DNA of 64,000 bases from Climacteris rufus (GCA_013398175.1 VZRZ01001998.1:3855246-3919245), one strand, 5' to 3'; shown: positions 1 through 12,050, counted from the stretch's first letter. A program made the numbers and translations. Notes: generated by a model not told the origin, from the sequence alone.

Positions 1-372
1 AGCCGCCGCCGCCCCCTCAGACCCCCCCGCGCCCCCGGCACCGTGAGGGCACCGCGGGGGGACCCCCGCACCCGCCCCCGGCACCGTGAGGGGACAGCGG
101 GGGGACCTCCGCACCCGCTCCCGGCACCGTGAGGGCACCGCGGGGGGACCCCCGGCACCGTGAGGGGACCCCCGCACCCGCTCTCGGCACCGTGAGGGGA
201 CAGCGGAGAGACCCCCTCACCCGCTCCCGGCACCGCGGGGGGACCCCCGCACCCGCTCCCGGCACCGTGAGGGCACCGCGGGGGGACCCCCGCCCCCGGC
301 ACCATGAGGGCACCGCGGGGGAAACCCCGTTCCCGGCCCCGTGAGGGGACAGCGGAGGGACCCCTCACGCAG
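1..372. repeat. GC-rich minisatellite
   Basis: About eight imperfect tandem copies of a unit near 43 bp built around GGCACCGTGAGGGCACCGCG, with shorter derivatives lacking part of the unit. It is cut off by the left edge. The reading frames crossing it on both strands are low-complexity and are not considered genes. Confidence 0.85.
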
Positions 373-397
373 CCGTGCCCAGTGAAACAATCTCCTT

Positions 398-403
398 AAT
401 AAA
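398..403 (+). promoter_or_regulatory. Poly(A) signal of a plus-strand gene off the left edge
   Basis: A canonical AATAAA is followed about 40 bases later by a GT/T-rich stretch (TTGTGTGCGTCTCTTTT). This is the usual arrangement of a cleavage site plus downstream element. It suggests that a gene entering from the left on the plus strand ends near 415-420, convergent with the minus-strand gene at 2.6-9.3 kb. The coding part is not in the window. Confidence 0.4.
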
Positions 404-419
404 ACACCCAGTATTTCAA

Positions 420-2650
420 TAGTGCGGGCAGTGGTTTCAGTTGTGTGCGTCTCTTTTATCAGCAGGAAAACCCTGCTTTGTTAAACGTGACAAGTAAATA
501 TAAACTTGAAACAATAGTGTTTTAATATATAAAATAGTTAGGGTACAGACATGAACCTTCTCGTGACAAGCATAAGAACATGTTTTGGGAACTTTGCATT
601 ACTCTTTGTCACAACATTAAGAGCCTGCTGTACAAATCTGAGCAAAAGAGAACTTGGGCAATACCTGGTGCCTGCTCTGTGCCTTTTATTCCTTTGGCTG
701 CCAGGGAGGAATCCAAAGCTGGAGCTGTTTCCAAGGGTGAAAGCAGAAGAGAATTCCTGAGAAATGCGACCCCAAAAGCCCGGGTGCTGAGTCGGGATTG
801 CTCAAAGCTCCCTGAGGGCAGAGCCACGGGGGCACTGCAGGCTGGGCAGCCCAAGGTGACCCTACTGAAGCCACATCTGGAGTGCTGTGTCCAGTTCTGG
901 GCTCCTCAGGACAAGAGGGACATGGAACTTCTCTAATTCTCAAAAGATTCATCCTCCTGGATTTCACCTCCTTAGCAGAGAACTTGGACACTTCTACATT
1001 TGACCCTCCTCCCCTTTTTATTTTAAGGAGTAAAGCCACATAACAGTACACACCAAAGTAAATTCAGTATGAAGAACATTAAGAACATTCCAGCTGTTTC
1101 GTCCAGCTCTAGCAAGAGACAGACGTTCTAATGAGAAAATACTTTTAAACTGACCAAGGTAATGACAAAATAGAACACTTGGGGAAATGCTGAGAGAGAC
1201 TCAGTTTAGACAGCTCTGCTCTTGCCAACCCCATGGATATTGATAGCCCTGCCTTATCTGCTCCTCTTCAAAGGAGTGCTGGAATATCAAATTGAATACT
1301 CAGATTCTGTGGTCACTCTGAGGTTGGTACAACAGAGCTGCATCGAGGTCAACAACAACCACAGTTTGTCAAATTGTGGCACTACCCGAGGCTGAGAAGT
1401 GACAGAAAAAAGCAATTCACTGACACAATTCTCTGACACTTCTGCATCTGAATTTCTGAGGTCAAAATGGTTCAAACTGATGCTCTGGGATCTAAACAGA
1501 TGTGCTAACACCATTTCTGTGTGCTCCTGAAGATAAGAGAGGGAACCAGTCTCACTTCGTTTACTTCTGACAGAATTTGCAGCAGTAGAAGTAAACCCAG
1601 TGAAATTTGCATTTTTTTTACATTGAGGGGAAAACAAGTATCAAAGAAACCTTTCCAAAAACCTGAAGATTCTGGTTCTGTTGCATAGTTCCCACACTTA
1701 CCTAACAGTAAGGAAAATAATTTAATATAAATTGCAATATAAGGTGCTTCAGACTTTTTGGAAAATGGGAAATAAATCCAGGACTTCAGTCTCTTTGATT
1801 GGTTAGTTAGTGGCAAAGTAGTCAGTCTTCCATGGCTTCATTTATTTCCATCATTTACAAAAAAGCTACAAAGCAATCCAGGGCAGTTTTAAAGGCAAAC
1901 CCATTCCAGCTGTTGGGATCAACGAGACAGAAGGAAAACAAAGTGACAAAGAGGAGGAACAAGGGAAATCTTGGGACAGAGGGAAGCCAAGTCCTTGGTT
2001 GTGTTTGTTCAGCACTGCCAGGGTCAGACCAAGGGGCTGTGCTTGGGCACTGGGCCTCCCCTTCCACCTGATTCTACAGGTAATTGTGCAAGAAAAACAC
2101 AAATTCTCACTCCACAGTTCAAAATTGTCTGTCCTTAGTTGTTTTCTGCCTTTCAATATTGGCTTTTAGGGGAAAAGCAAAGCAATGGCAGTCAGGGCAC
2201 CACAGGCTCTAGTTGCTACAACGTCCTGAAGAATCCTCATAACTATAGTTTGGAGAAATTCCTGGCCCTCCTAAGGGCAGGAGTGTCTTGTGAGGGAGTT
2301 GTGTGACAGGGACTTCTGTCATCAGGGATGGGCCATGAGGTTAATCCCAAATGTGTCCCAAAGGATGGGCAACCATGCAATACTCAGCAGCAGCTCTGTG
2401 CACTGTAGTATCAGGGATTCACAGAAAGGTATCACCAACTACACAGCAAACAAATTGGATGTTAATGTCATGGCATATCAGGTTTTCTTTTATAATATCT
2501 TATGTACCTTTTCTTTGCAATAACTTAGTGCTTTCTAGTAAGGATGGCTATTTCCTCTATGTCCCAACAGGGTCTCACTGCTCTCTCAGCAGCTGGATTG
2601 TCCAGTGATCACACAGCATTCCAAGATATTTCTGATACAGGAAGCACTTG
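420..2650. other. Non-coding stretch, probably includes the 3' UTR of the minus-strand membrane-protein gene
   Basis: No convincing exon is seen. Minus-strand AATAAA motifs (TTTATT on the given strand) occur at 1841-1846 and 1017-1022. Either could end the transcript whose stop codon is placed at 2654-2656. The short open frames here have no coding character. Confidence 0.4.
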
Positions 2651-2653
2651 TTC

Positions 2654-2662
2654 TTAGTATCT
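2654..2662 (-). CDS. Membrane-protein gene, putative terminal exon
   Basis: After the acceptor CTGTTTACAG only Arg-Tyr-stop remains (AGA TAC TAA), making the protein end in QYRRY. The phase fits, but so short a coding end is weak evidence. Confidence 0.35.
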   Translation of the reverse strand, partial: RY

Positions 2663-5600
2663 CTGTAAACAGATTAGAATTAAATCAGTAGCATGACACA
2701 CACTCCCCAGTGCTTGCTATTAAAATAATCTGTATCTAATCAAACTACATTTGTATATATTTCTTTTCTTAGTATGTGCTGCTTCTGAGTGTGCACTCAC
2801 CAAGAGCTTTGGGAGATGATTTTCATGCAAATAACTGCAAGTATTACCACTGTGTGCACACAAACTGAAACAGCTTTGGAAATATTTAAAAACATTTCAG
2901 CAGGGTCTGTAATGTTCCTGAAGCAAACACCTGCACAGTCAAAGGTGGCTTTAGGCTTTCTATGAGCTCCCATCTTTACTTAGTGACAAATACCATCACT
3001 TTAGTGATGATTTGTATTCAGTACCAGGATAGATGATATAATTAATATGCAGAGGTGTGTAATTAATATGCAGAGGTGTGTGATTAATATGCAGAGGTGT
3101 GTGATTGATACATACCCGGTACTGTCTCTCCTCTGCATAATCTGGATAAGGAGAATTCCTCCTGGGATAGTCAAACACCTCCCACTGGGCTCGGGAGTGA
3201 GGGGAATAGTCTGATGCTGGGCCTGGTGTCCTCAGAGGCTGAGCATACAGGGGACTATGCAAAAGAGAGAAAGGGCATTGAAAACCTGTGTCATCATAAA
3301 CTGCAAATTGCACCAAGTGTTAGTTTAAACTGAAATATAAAAATATTAAAGCTCATTGCTGCATGCATGACATCGAAGCAATAACATCTAAAAGGTCTTT
3401 TAAGTGCATTTTACTGTCAAACCCTCACCTTGCAAACACAGAGAAAAGTGAATTTGTAGAAGTAACATGCTCTTTGAGCTTTTATTTTCTTTTCACTGTC
3501 ACACCAAACAATGCCACAGTATCAAATTTTTTGTATTCCTACGATTATTTTCAAAATGTTTTAAATTCATGATAGCTATACCTTCAACATTTTCAATGGT
3601 TATATTACAAAAAAACAGATCTTCTGGTGGACTGAAGTATCAGAAAGCTCCAGTCTGTCTCTGCAGCAGAACCCTGCTACCTGTGAGGACAATGTTCTGC
3701 TCTCACTGAGCTGCACCCTGGCAAACAAGTTCTCTGCAGAAGTTGCAGGAATTGCTGCAGCAGCTGCCTGGGTACTGAGGGGGGATTCAAGTGAAGCAGC
3801 ACAACAAGGAACACTGTTTCTAAACAGCAATGAAAATGAATACATCTGGGATTAGAGGAAAACCAGAGAAGGCTCTGGATAAAGCAGTATTTTAGGATGT
3901 GCATGTGGATAATCCAGTCAAAAGTTTTGCCATTTACTGGACTTTTGTTGGTTGCTGTGCCACTGGCAAAGCTGCAAAGTCATTCTGAGTCTCCAAACCA
4001 GGGTATAAAGTGAAAATGAGCAAAAAAGACAGAAAAATAGCAGCCTACCTGTAATTCTGTCTTTGATCTGGGATTGATGCATCACTAAAATCTTGTCTCA
4101 GTACAGGTTTTGGAATTTGCCCAACCCAGGCATCCTGTAGGGGATCAGGTGGTTACACAGAGCAGAATGACAACAAATTAGAATAACCAGCTCACCAGGT
4201 ACAGCATCTTAGGAGGTATAAACCCATTTTTCACGTAGAGAATGTAATGTGTGGGCTGCAACTCACAGTCTGGGGTGTGAGAAAGCACCAAATCCCGCAG
4301 CCCTGACCCAAAAAAGTTCCTTTTTTCAAGGGGTTTCCTTCCCTACCAAACTGCAGGACTGGGTCTGATTCACACCTCGGAGACAACAGCATCTCGGAAC
4401 CAAATTCTGAATTAGTTAAAAATTAAACAGCACCATCTCCTGGTAAAGGCAGGCTCAGACCTGCTGCATTGCCAAGATATTGATACTTTACAGATGGATT
4501 TAGCAGAAAATAATGTAGCAGACTAGGTTATTTTCTTCCTTTTCTCAGCCAGGCTACAATGTCTTCTTCTCATACATTGTGTGCTCCTTAACGTGCAAAA
4601 TAATCCCTTGAAGTACCAAATGAGGACATGAACAATACACAAATATTCCCTTTCAATCATTCTTTGTATTTCATTTTGGTTTTTAATATTATTTCTCCAT
4701 CTTTGCTCTTGATACCCACCAGTTCAAGCAATGATCTGCGCCTTGCCTAATGGAGAAAACTGGCACAGCAGAGCATGATCTCTTTTAATGCTGGTCTTGC
4801 AACTGGCCAAAAATGGAAATACTTGTTTGAACACCTGTTAAAATAATCCCCAGTTCTTTGTTTTCTCCTATGCAAATCAGATTCACTTCATCCTCGATGA
4901 AGAGTTCCACCTTCTCACATGCCCTCAGCTGACCCTGGAAATGAAACACTAGAGAGACTGTAACCTCCAGTCCCTGTTTTCTGTTCACCCCCCACTCTGC
5001 TGACTCACAAAGCCCCGCGGCCTGGCCGGGGCTGGGACATCTCTTACCGCGGCTGCCTGAGCCTGGCCCTGCCTGGAGGCGGTGTCAGCACTGAACGCAG
5101 GGTTCTGCTGTGCTTCACTCGACGGAGGCTTTGGCTGCTTCCTGCCGGGGGGAACAAAGGGAATTTAGAGCATCAGCAATGCTGAAGGTCATGACAAATC
5201 TTTTTTGTGCTGCAGGTTGGCCCAACAGCCATGGCAGAGCTTTAGGTGTGCTGTGGCAATGGCTGTGCAAGAGCTGTGTGTGGTCACAGATTCTCTGTGT
5301 CAGAGGGAGCACCAGTGACACCCCTGGGGCTCAGTGAAAGAAGAAAAAAACATATTGTTTGTGTACTTGGGAGAGGTGTCACTGGGAAAAAGTGCTGGTG
5401 GCCAAAAGCACCTCAAATTGCCAATATGTGAGACCAGAGTGGGAGGAACTGTGTTTAAACACCAAGCCCTTTGTCAATGTCTCACTCCTCTGTTTTTAAA
5501 TTTGTGGAAAAAAAGCCAATCCTTATGAGCAAATAAATCAGAAGGACACATTTGGTAGCCTTGAATTTAAGTAGCAAATGTACTTATCAATCTTTAAAGC

Positions 5601-8600
5601 TTGTCTGGTGAGCCCTAAAGAAAGGAAGCAGTGACTCAGAGTGAAGTTTTGCACGCAGTGCTGAAATGCTGAGCAAGTGTTGAGTGCTCAGGTAAACTGC
5701 TTTGATTTAGGTATAAATAGTATTATGAAATGGTATAAATAGTATTTTGGCAGTATGGCAACCTTGTCCATTTAAACATCCAGAGGTTAAAAATAACCAG
5801 AATATCAGAATCCTTTTGCTTTTACTTCCATTTTGAGTATAAATCCCCTTATAAGTGCACCCAGAGTCACTTACCCAGCTTTTTTCCCTTTACAGCAGGA
5901 AACATAGGAAAAGATGACAACTGTGATGATAACCAGTGTTACTGCAGGAACAGTAGCCACTAAAATGAGATGCAGAGTGTTCCAAAGGTGGTTACATTTG
6001 GGGCCCATGTACCAGTAGTCCTTCCAGCCCACTCTGAAGTAATCACATCTGCAAAGAAAAGGATTCGTTTTTAGCAACATCATTTTGCAGCATCAAAAGG
6101 AAGTAACACCAAAAAAGGAAAATATTTTGCTATATAATTATTTATTATTCAACACTGCAGGGGCCAGGAGAGTCACTGTTTTTCCTGTTTGTTTAAAGAT
6201 GTCACTTATCTTAGTTACACCCATCTTTTCCCAGATATGAAGCAAAAGAACTTTGCCAGGCTCTGGGGCAGCCACATCCAAGCTGCAGTTCAGGAGTCCA
6301 AGATAAGAAGCTTTGCTGAGAACAGAGTGCACTGCCCAAGCCATGGCTCAGGTCAAAGATCTCTGTCAGCTGTCAGTGTGGCAAAGCTGCTGAGTGGAAG
6401 TGAAATGTCACACTTGTGGCTGTCATTATGACACTGACTTTTTAAAAGGAAAAAAAAACCTATGTAATGGAGAATAGAAAGTGAAGGTATCTGGTTTTTT
6501 TTAAAGAAAATTTAATCAAGATGGGAGAAAAAATGACTTTGCCGTTACACAGAGAATTCAGTTCTAAAGTAAAATATCTGAGAGAACAGGGAGCATGTGA
6601 AAATTAAGGATTACAGTGACTACCTACATTAGGAATTGCATGGGCCACACATATTTTTAAAAAGAAAACACTGCACCCAGATCCCAGATTTGATGCTTTG
6701 TACCTGAGTTATAAACTTCTGCACGTTGTGAATGAAGATCAGCATCCACTTTCATGGATCACATTGCAGGGTCTAAATTTAGTTCATCATTTAGAATATA
6801 TTTGACATTTACATCGTGTATATTTAACCTGACAAACCAAACCCACACCATACCTGCAAAAAGGGTTTCCATCTTTGCACTGACAAGAAATATTTTTAGG
6901 ACAGAATCCATCTGTATTACCCAGACAGGCCTCAAAGTCCCCAACTCCAGTGCAGTTGGCTGTGAATTAAAGCAAAGCATTTAATGCAATTATACTGTAA
7001 CATACTGTCAGTGGGCTGTACTGCTGATTACACCAGAAATCCGAGCTTCCTAGGACATACTCTGTAGGTGATACTAAATCTTACTTTCCAGTGACTTGGC
7101 CCTTGAAAATTTTAAAACTACTTGAGAAATGAAGATTTACCTTTTAAATTACTTTACCCTGAACACGTACTCATCTTCCAGTTGGCCAGGAAATGGTATG
7201 GCTTGTGTTGTTATGATTTTTATCACATCATTTAAGTGTGGTTGTATCTGAATTCCACTATATTTCATCTCTGGATTGTTGGCAAAGGCTGAAAGTCATG
7301 AAATTCATTAGAGATTCCAACTTTCTAATTATAATCCAAATTAAAACCTTTCTGTGTGTTTTGCATTGGGATTATTCCTTGGTTTAGCCAACAAAAGGAT
7401 CTGGTTTGTGCTAATGTTGGTTCTGCTCTCTCTTTTGCTGTGTAAACATTGTGGGCTGTAAATTATGTTCCAGAATGTGTTTACAGTATTTCCCAGGTAT
7501 TGGGCTGGCTAAAAAGAACTCCCCCAGCAGCCTCAAATGTCAGCAGGTTTGGCACTCTCAGCCCACATTCCCTGGTTCTCTCCTGCACAGGACTCAGCTC
7601 AGTGCCAAGCACCAACCTGAACACTCCAAAAAGCCCCCAGGCTGCCCAAACAGCCAAGGGGAATTGTGAGTAACTGTTCCCAGGGAGAAAATGCACATTT
7701 AGCACCAAGCCAGGGAGTCCCAACTGGAAGAGGTGTCTGAGCAGATCCTTCCAAGGCAAACTGGGCCAAAGAGGTACCAGGGCATTGTGAGTGTTGGTGC
7801 CATTGTAACTGGGCTTTTACCATCAACAAACTCATGCCTGATGCGTTATTAGCCAGGGGAACTATGCTGGGAGCAATCCTAATTTCAAAAAAGGATGGAA
7901 GCCTCTTTCCTCTCCACTGCCCAAGTCAATCTGATCCAACACTTCCTGCTAATCAGAGAGAAATCTACATGATTACAGTGATCAAGGCTTGCACTTGTAG
8001 CAGTCTGTTGACAAACACTGCTTGCCTCTCAAGAGGGCATCAGCACTGAAACATCTTCCAAGAACACCTAAATATAGGTCATGTGTATGGCTGTGAAGTA
8101 CAGAACAATGACAAATCCAATTGGCATTTGGTTTATCTAGAAGATAAGCAATGTTTTAGCCACCTCTCTGATCAGCAGCAGAATCACAATTCTTTTAGCA
8201 ATGTTACAAAAAATACTAAGGGAGCAGAAAAGAACCAGTTGTGAATCTGCTGGGAGAGAGGGTGTGTGTGCCCTTTGGAATTAATGCTCTAATATTCCAT
8301 GTCCTAAAGGAACTCACTGCTGAGCCCTTCATGATACTGTGGTCTATGTAAGTGCCAAGTTAGCCTTCAAGTGGCAGCTTTTTTGGCAATTGAAAAGAGT
8401 TGCACAAAAGTATTCCTCAGATCACAAACCAAAACTCTGTTAGAAAAACAGTAACTGCAGTTGGTTTACAGCACTATGAGCTTAGTGATACCCAATTACT
8501 GGTAACTGGCAGCTCCCAGGTAAAGAACAGTGATGATACAATCAATCAATCAATCAAATCTGTAGGAAATCTTCCCATTAAATAATTCCAGACCAATACT

Positions 8601-9289
8601 GGTCTACTCCCACAGAATCAGAGATAATTCCATTACTTAGCTTCTCACTTCAAATAGCCTTTCTTTCAGTGCATTCTGGTTGTCATGCTCTTAATTATTA
8701 TGATTTTCTCCCTGTTAGTATCAAAAAAGTCTAATACTTGCTATAAAATAGTATGATTTTTTTAACCCATAAACCAAGTATTTTTTTCTCACTGAGAAAG
8801 AACCAAACCATTTAATTCATTTAAAAACATCCTTCTGAAATTCAGAGACTGACTCAAAATGATTCCAAGCCACCAGAATACTGAGTTTTCAGGTGTCATT
8901 CATACAGCTGTCATCTTTTTGATGTACAAAGAGAACAAGAGGTGAGAGCCACAGCAGACCTGTGTCTCTCCAGAACATCAGCACAGCCTTGGCAGCACAG
9001 AACCCAAGAATTACTCACTTTGTGACAGCAAACACAGCACAGCAGCTGTCACACGAAGGCTTGCACATTTGTTTTCCTGTTATTTAAATGAACCCTCCCC
9101 AAGCCCCAAGGAGAATCCCCAGGCAGCAATCCCTCCCCTGGGCCTGCAGTGCCCCAGAGGGGACAGGGACACATCCCTGCCAAGGCACAAAGCCCAAATT
9201 CTGCAGCTCTTACGTGGGGAGGCTCCCTGGTCACTCAGAGCGGGGCTGCCCAGGGCCAGCACACACAGCAGCAAGTGCAGAAGGGACAT
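2654..9289 (-). CDS. Predicted type I membrane protein: signal peptide, EGF-like module, TM helix, Tyr-rich tail (gene span)
   Basis: Not recognised by name. Exons 9214-9289, 6854-6959, 5875-6048, 5048-5141, 4049-4134, 3116-3254 and 2654-2662 have consensus splice sites and fully matching phases. They give one frame of about 227 aa: signal peptide (residues 1-19 or so), a Cys-rich EGF-like module (residues 27-80), a hydrophobic helix (about 83-110, LHLILVATVPAVTLVIITVV), a CCKGKK stop-transfer, then a tail of about 110 residues. The tail carries an NPAF motif, PLYAQP, and Tyr repeated near the end (FDYPRR, YPDYAEERQY). That pattern suggests a cell-surface protein signalling through tyrosine phosphorylation or adaptor binding, which is inference. 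A further exon-like segment at 7158-7288 does not fit the phase of the EGF exon. The first and last exons are the least certain. Confidence 0.6.
3041..3103. repeat. 21-bp tandem repeat, 3 copies
   Basis: Three near-identical copies of ATTAATATGCAGAGGTGTGT plus one base (A or G), starting at 3041, 3062 and 3083. They lie in the intron about 13 bases past the donor at 3116. Confidence 0.9.
3116..3254 (-). CDS. Membrane-protein gene, Tyr/Pro-rich tail exon
   Basis: Forty-six codons include SPLYAQPLRTPGP, ASDYSPHS and FDYPRRNSPYPDYAEERQYR. Six tyrosines in Pro/acidic contexts look like kinase or SH2-type docking sites. It ends in phase 0 at CGG|GTATGT, immediately beside a 21-bp tandem repeat in the intron. 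Confidence 0.65.
4049..4134 (-). CDS. Membrane-protein gene, tail exon
   Basis: It encodes DAWVGQIPKPVLRQDFSDAS and IPDQRQNY. The acceptor is CCCTACAG and the donor AG|GTAGGC splits a Ser codon completed by the next exon. Confidence 0.65.
5048..5141 (-). CDS. Membrane-protein gene, juxtamembrane tail exon
   Basis: It encodes KQPKPPSSEAQQNPAFSADT and a Gln/Ala-rich end. The NPAF sequence resembles NPxY/F adaptor or endocytic signals. Phase 2 in and phase 0 out match both neighbours. Confidence 0.65.
5875..6048 (-). CDS. Membrane-protein gene, transmembrane exon
   Basis: The exon completes the EGF-like module (CDYFRVGWKDYWYMGPKC), then enters a long hydrophobic helix (LHLILVATVPAVTLVIITVV), followed by SYVSCCKGKKA as a stop-transfer signal with a possible palmitoylated cysteine pair. 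The acceptor is TTTCTTTGCAG and the donor GG|GTAAGTG. This is the most confident exon of the gene. Confidence 0.8.
6854..6959 (-). CDS. Membrane-protein gene, EGF-like exon
   Basis: It encodes NCTGVGDFEACLGNTDGFCP and continues through ISCQCKDGNPFC, with six cysteines in EGF-like spacing and two N-glycosylation sequons (NCT, NIS). The acceptor is TTAATTCACAG; the donor splits an Arg codon (AG|GTATGG, phase 2) and matches the next exon. Confidence 0.7.
7158..7288 (-). CDS. Exon-like segment, uncertain membership
   Basis: Acceptor TTTCAG and donor AGG|GTAAAG enclose 43 open codons (FANNPEMKYSGIQIQPHLND and onward to EDEYVFR). It accepts phase 1, as exon 1 would supply, but leaves in phase 0, whereas the EGF exon needs phase 1. 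It therefore needs another exon, or is skipped. Its 5' part and the flanking intron are duplicated near 16978-17152. Confidence 0.4.
7251..7432. repeat. Duplicated segment, copy 1
   Basis: A stretch of about 180 bp that recurs in the same orientation at 16978-17152. The core TTCTAATTATAATCCAAATTAAAACC and the following 30 bases are identical in both copies. The copy includes the 5' end of the exon-like segment 7158-7288 and the intron upstream of it. Confidence 0.85.
9214..9289 (-). CDS. Membrane-protein gene, exon 1: signal peptide
   Basis: An ATG at 9289-9287 begins MSLLHLLLCVLALGSPALS, a textbook signal sequence with a leucine core and a small-residue cleavage site. The exon ends after 25 codons plus one base at a strong donor (C|GTAAGAG, phase 1). 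Assignment to the same gene as the downstream EGF/TM exons rests on strand, distance and phase. Confidence 0.55.
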
Positions 9290-12050
9290 CCTGCAGACAA
9301 CTGGCCCAGAAGAACTTTTCTCCCAGCCCTGGCCAGGAGCAGAATGAACTCTCCTTTCTGCTACTGTGGATTGTGGATTTTGAGCTTGTTTTACAGCATC
9401 CTTCCCTATGAAGAATTACTAATTAACTTAAAGATTATACAACTTCCTGGTAATTTACCCTGCATATTTTCCTTTATGAAAACTGGGTAGTTCCATAAAA
9501 ATGTCTCATTAATCTTGCTATTTCCGAATTTTTGAGATCAGATGTGAGGCAGTAATTTAATGACCTAAATTTGAATACACAGAAGTATCTGTCAGGAGCA
9601 TTTACTATTCTCCTTTTACAGATTACAGACTTGGAATATATTTGCAAAGTTCCTGGAAGAGACATTGTTTTTATTTAAAGACATGACCCAGTCATGGTCC
9701 TGTAGCCAACTACCAGGGATGAAAGGGGAAGGAGGGAATCCTGCAATTGGATGCATCTACTATGAAGTTTTGATAGTTAATTTTTCATTTTTCTGAGAAA
9801 AGAACAGAAAATACCCCTCTGGCAAAGCTGAGTGACAACAGAAACTCACACCTTAGCACAGCCCCTAGCTGTCATCTTGCCTCTTTATTATTGAAAGGGT
9901 CTCTTCAAAATTCTCAACATTCACTGCACAAGTTCCTGACTATGTGGCCACCCTGAACACTACACAGGATACACCCAAAGTCTGTGGAGTTCAGCTGCAC
10001 TGCAGTTTAAGTTAGCACAAGCCTTGTTCTTAGGATGGTGCTCTCAAAATGAATCCATAACTGAAAAAATCCCAATGTGGATTTCCTAATTTGATAGGAG
10101 CTGGCTGCTAATGCAAACATGCCTGCCAGTTACATTAACAGCAAAAGGTAAACTTTAACCTTCAGTTTTCCAAGGATAAATAATGATCTCTAAAAATCAA
10201 TACCTAGCAAATTCTTGAAAGAATCCTGCTTTGGCTAAAGCCCAACAGCACTTAATTTTACAGCAGTAGATAAGAGATTCTCAGCCCTGCCAAAGATTGC
10301 TTTACAACACACAAGAACAAAGAAATTAACATCTACCTCAGGAAAAGAAATTACATGATCCTTCTTCAGAGGTAAGGCAGAAGTGTGAAGAACCAGCTCC
10401 TGCAGATGTTTCATTCTTCTGACAGGGAACTCCCCTCTGGCTCCAGCTCCAGCTGCTGAGTGCTGCTGCTTCACTTTGGGTGATAAACAAACACCTTTCC
10501 CTGGGGCTGTCACATTTCATTCAAGGATGCAGAAGTGCAACTGGCAGTTTTTGCTTGGGTGAGATGTTTTAATGAGGCAGATGGAGGAGCCCAAACTCTT
10601 GACTTGTTACATTTGCAGCCAGCCCCAGGAAGGGCTGAAGGGGCTGTGAGTTGGTTTCTCTTTCCAGTGCCCTCTTGGGTAACAGCAAATGAGCCCAGTG
10701 CCAGCAGAGCTGAAGGGCTGATAGCTCTGTATGCACAGCACAGCCACTTCCTCCTCTTATTGTCTGAGTTCCTGGAACTCAGCAGAATCAAGTGCCAAGT
10801 TATGCATTCTGTAATGACAGCCAGGCTAATTTCATTTCTTCAGATAGAGACACCTAACTAAAGCAAAGTTAGTGACCAAAATTAATGGTGGAAGATGGAA
10901 CTGCTCATTTGCTTTAATCTTAATCCATTTCAGATCTGGTTCAAGATGGCTTTGGAGAACACTGTCTCCTCCTGCAGCATTGCAGGGGGTCCTGAGGGTG
11001 ACACAAACCAAGCACAAGCTACAGATTGCTCAAACATTGATATCAGCACTGCTCCAAAGAGAGCACAGAAAAGGTTCCCAGTGCTTCAAACCATGACAGG
11101 CTCGGTTCACACCTATGCCCTGGTCACAGCAATGGAATTTCTTTCAGTTGTTGCAGCAAAATCCATCTCCCAGCTGTAACCAGAAGGGCAAAGGGCTCAC
11201 TGCACCCTGAGCGAGGGTGTTGTGTGCCCACAGGGAACTCAGGCCTTCTCTGAGGTTTTACTGTGGCTCTGCTCCACAAGGAGAGCACAGCAGAGCTGTG
11301 CTGGGATGAATTCCACACTCCTGGAATGGGCTCAGTCACAGCTTTCCTTGCTGCAGCTCACCATCAGCACATGGCTGGGGAATCCCTGCAATTTAAAATG
11401 AAAACTACACACAACCCAGTGCCTACTGATTGCTCTTTTTAAAATAGAGCTCACTTTCTTTTTGGATTTAAAGTTCATTCTGTATTTCACTGTGATTCAG
11501 AAATACTCCAAACTTTCACTACAATTTAACTATTATTATTAACTATTACTATTAAGTATTACTCACACAATTTTCCTTCTTTTAAGCAGTTTACACTTTA
11601 GGTCTTACATGCATTACATCATTTATGACCCTTGGATTGGCAAATCACCTGGAAGATTGCCATGCAGTCACCCTGAGGTAAATACATTTACTGCCTGCTT
11701 CATTCTTCAGCAGTGTCATTCCTCCAGCAGGGATAAAAGCCTTTGTTTTTCCAAGTCCTGAACTACACCATGCTTTAGAAAAAAATACCAAGAAAAGACC
11801 ATGGAAACACTTCTCAAAATTTAGGACACTGAGCATTAATCTTCCCTATTACTTCAGTGATTTCTCCCAGGAAGGTTTCAGTACCTCAGGGGTGAAGTTC
11901 TTGCCCAGTTAATGAAACAGTTGTGACTTAGTCATGTTTACCAAACTGAACTCTTGAAATGTACTTGAAGTAAAAGGAATTGACAATTTTTCTCCCACAG
12001 ATGAAGCAACAGACAAAAGTTAAACTTACTTTTAAGAAAGTATTTTGTCA
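9290..12050. other. Spacer without a confident gene
   Basis: No recognised gene. One minus-strand exon-like piece at 10337-10399 has an acceptor ATCTGCAG, 21 open codons (ELVLHTSALPLKKDHVISFP) and a good donor GAG|GTAGAT. A second open patch near 11660-11760 has weaker splice signals. Neither can be tied to a gene. Confidence 0.3.

Noticed and set aside
7158..7288. SEA domain in the membrane-protein gene
   Set aside because: EGF-TM neighbours suggested a mucin-like SEA module, but the 43 residues lack the GSxxV autoproteolysis motif and the phase does not join.
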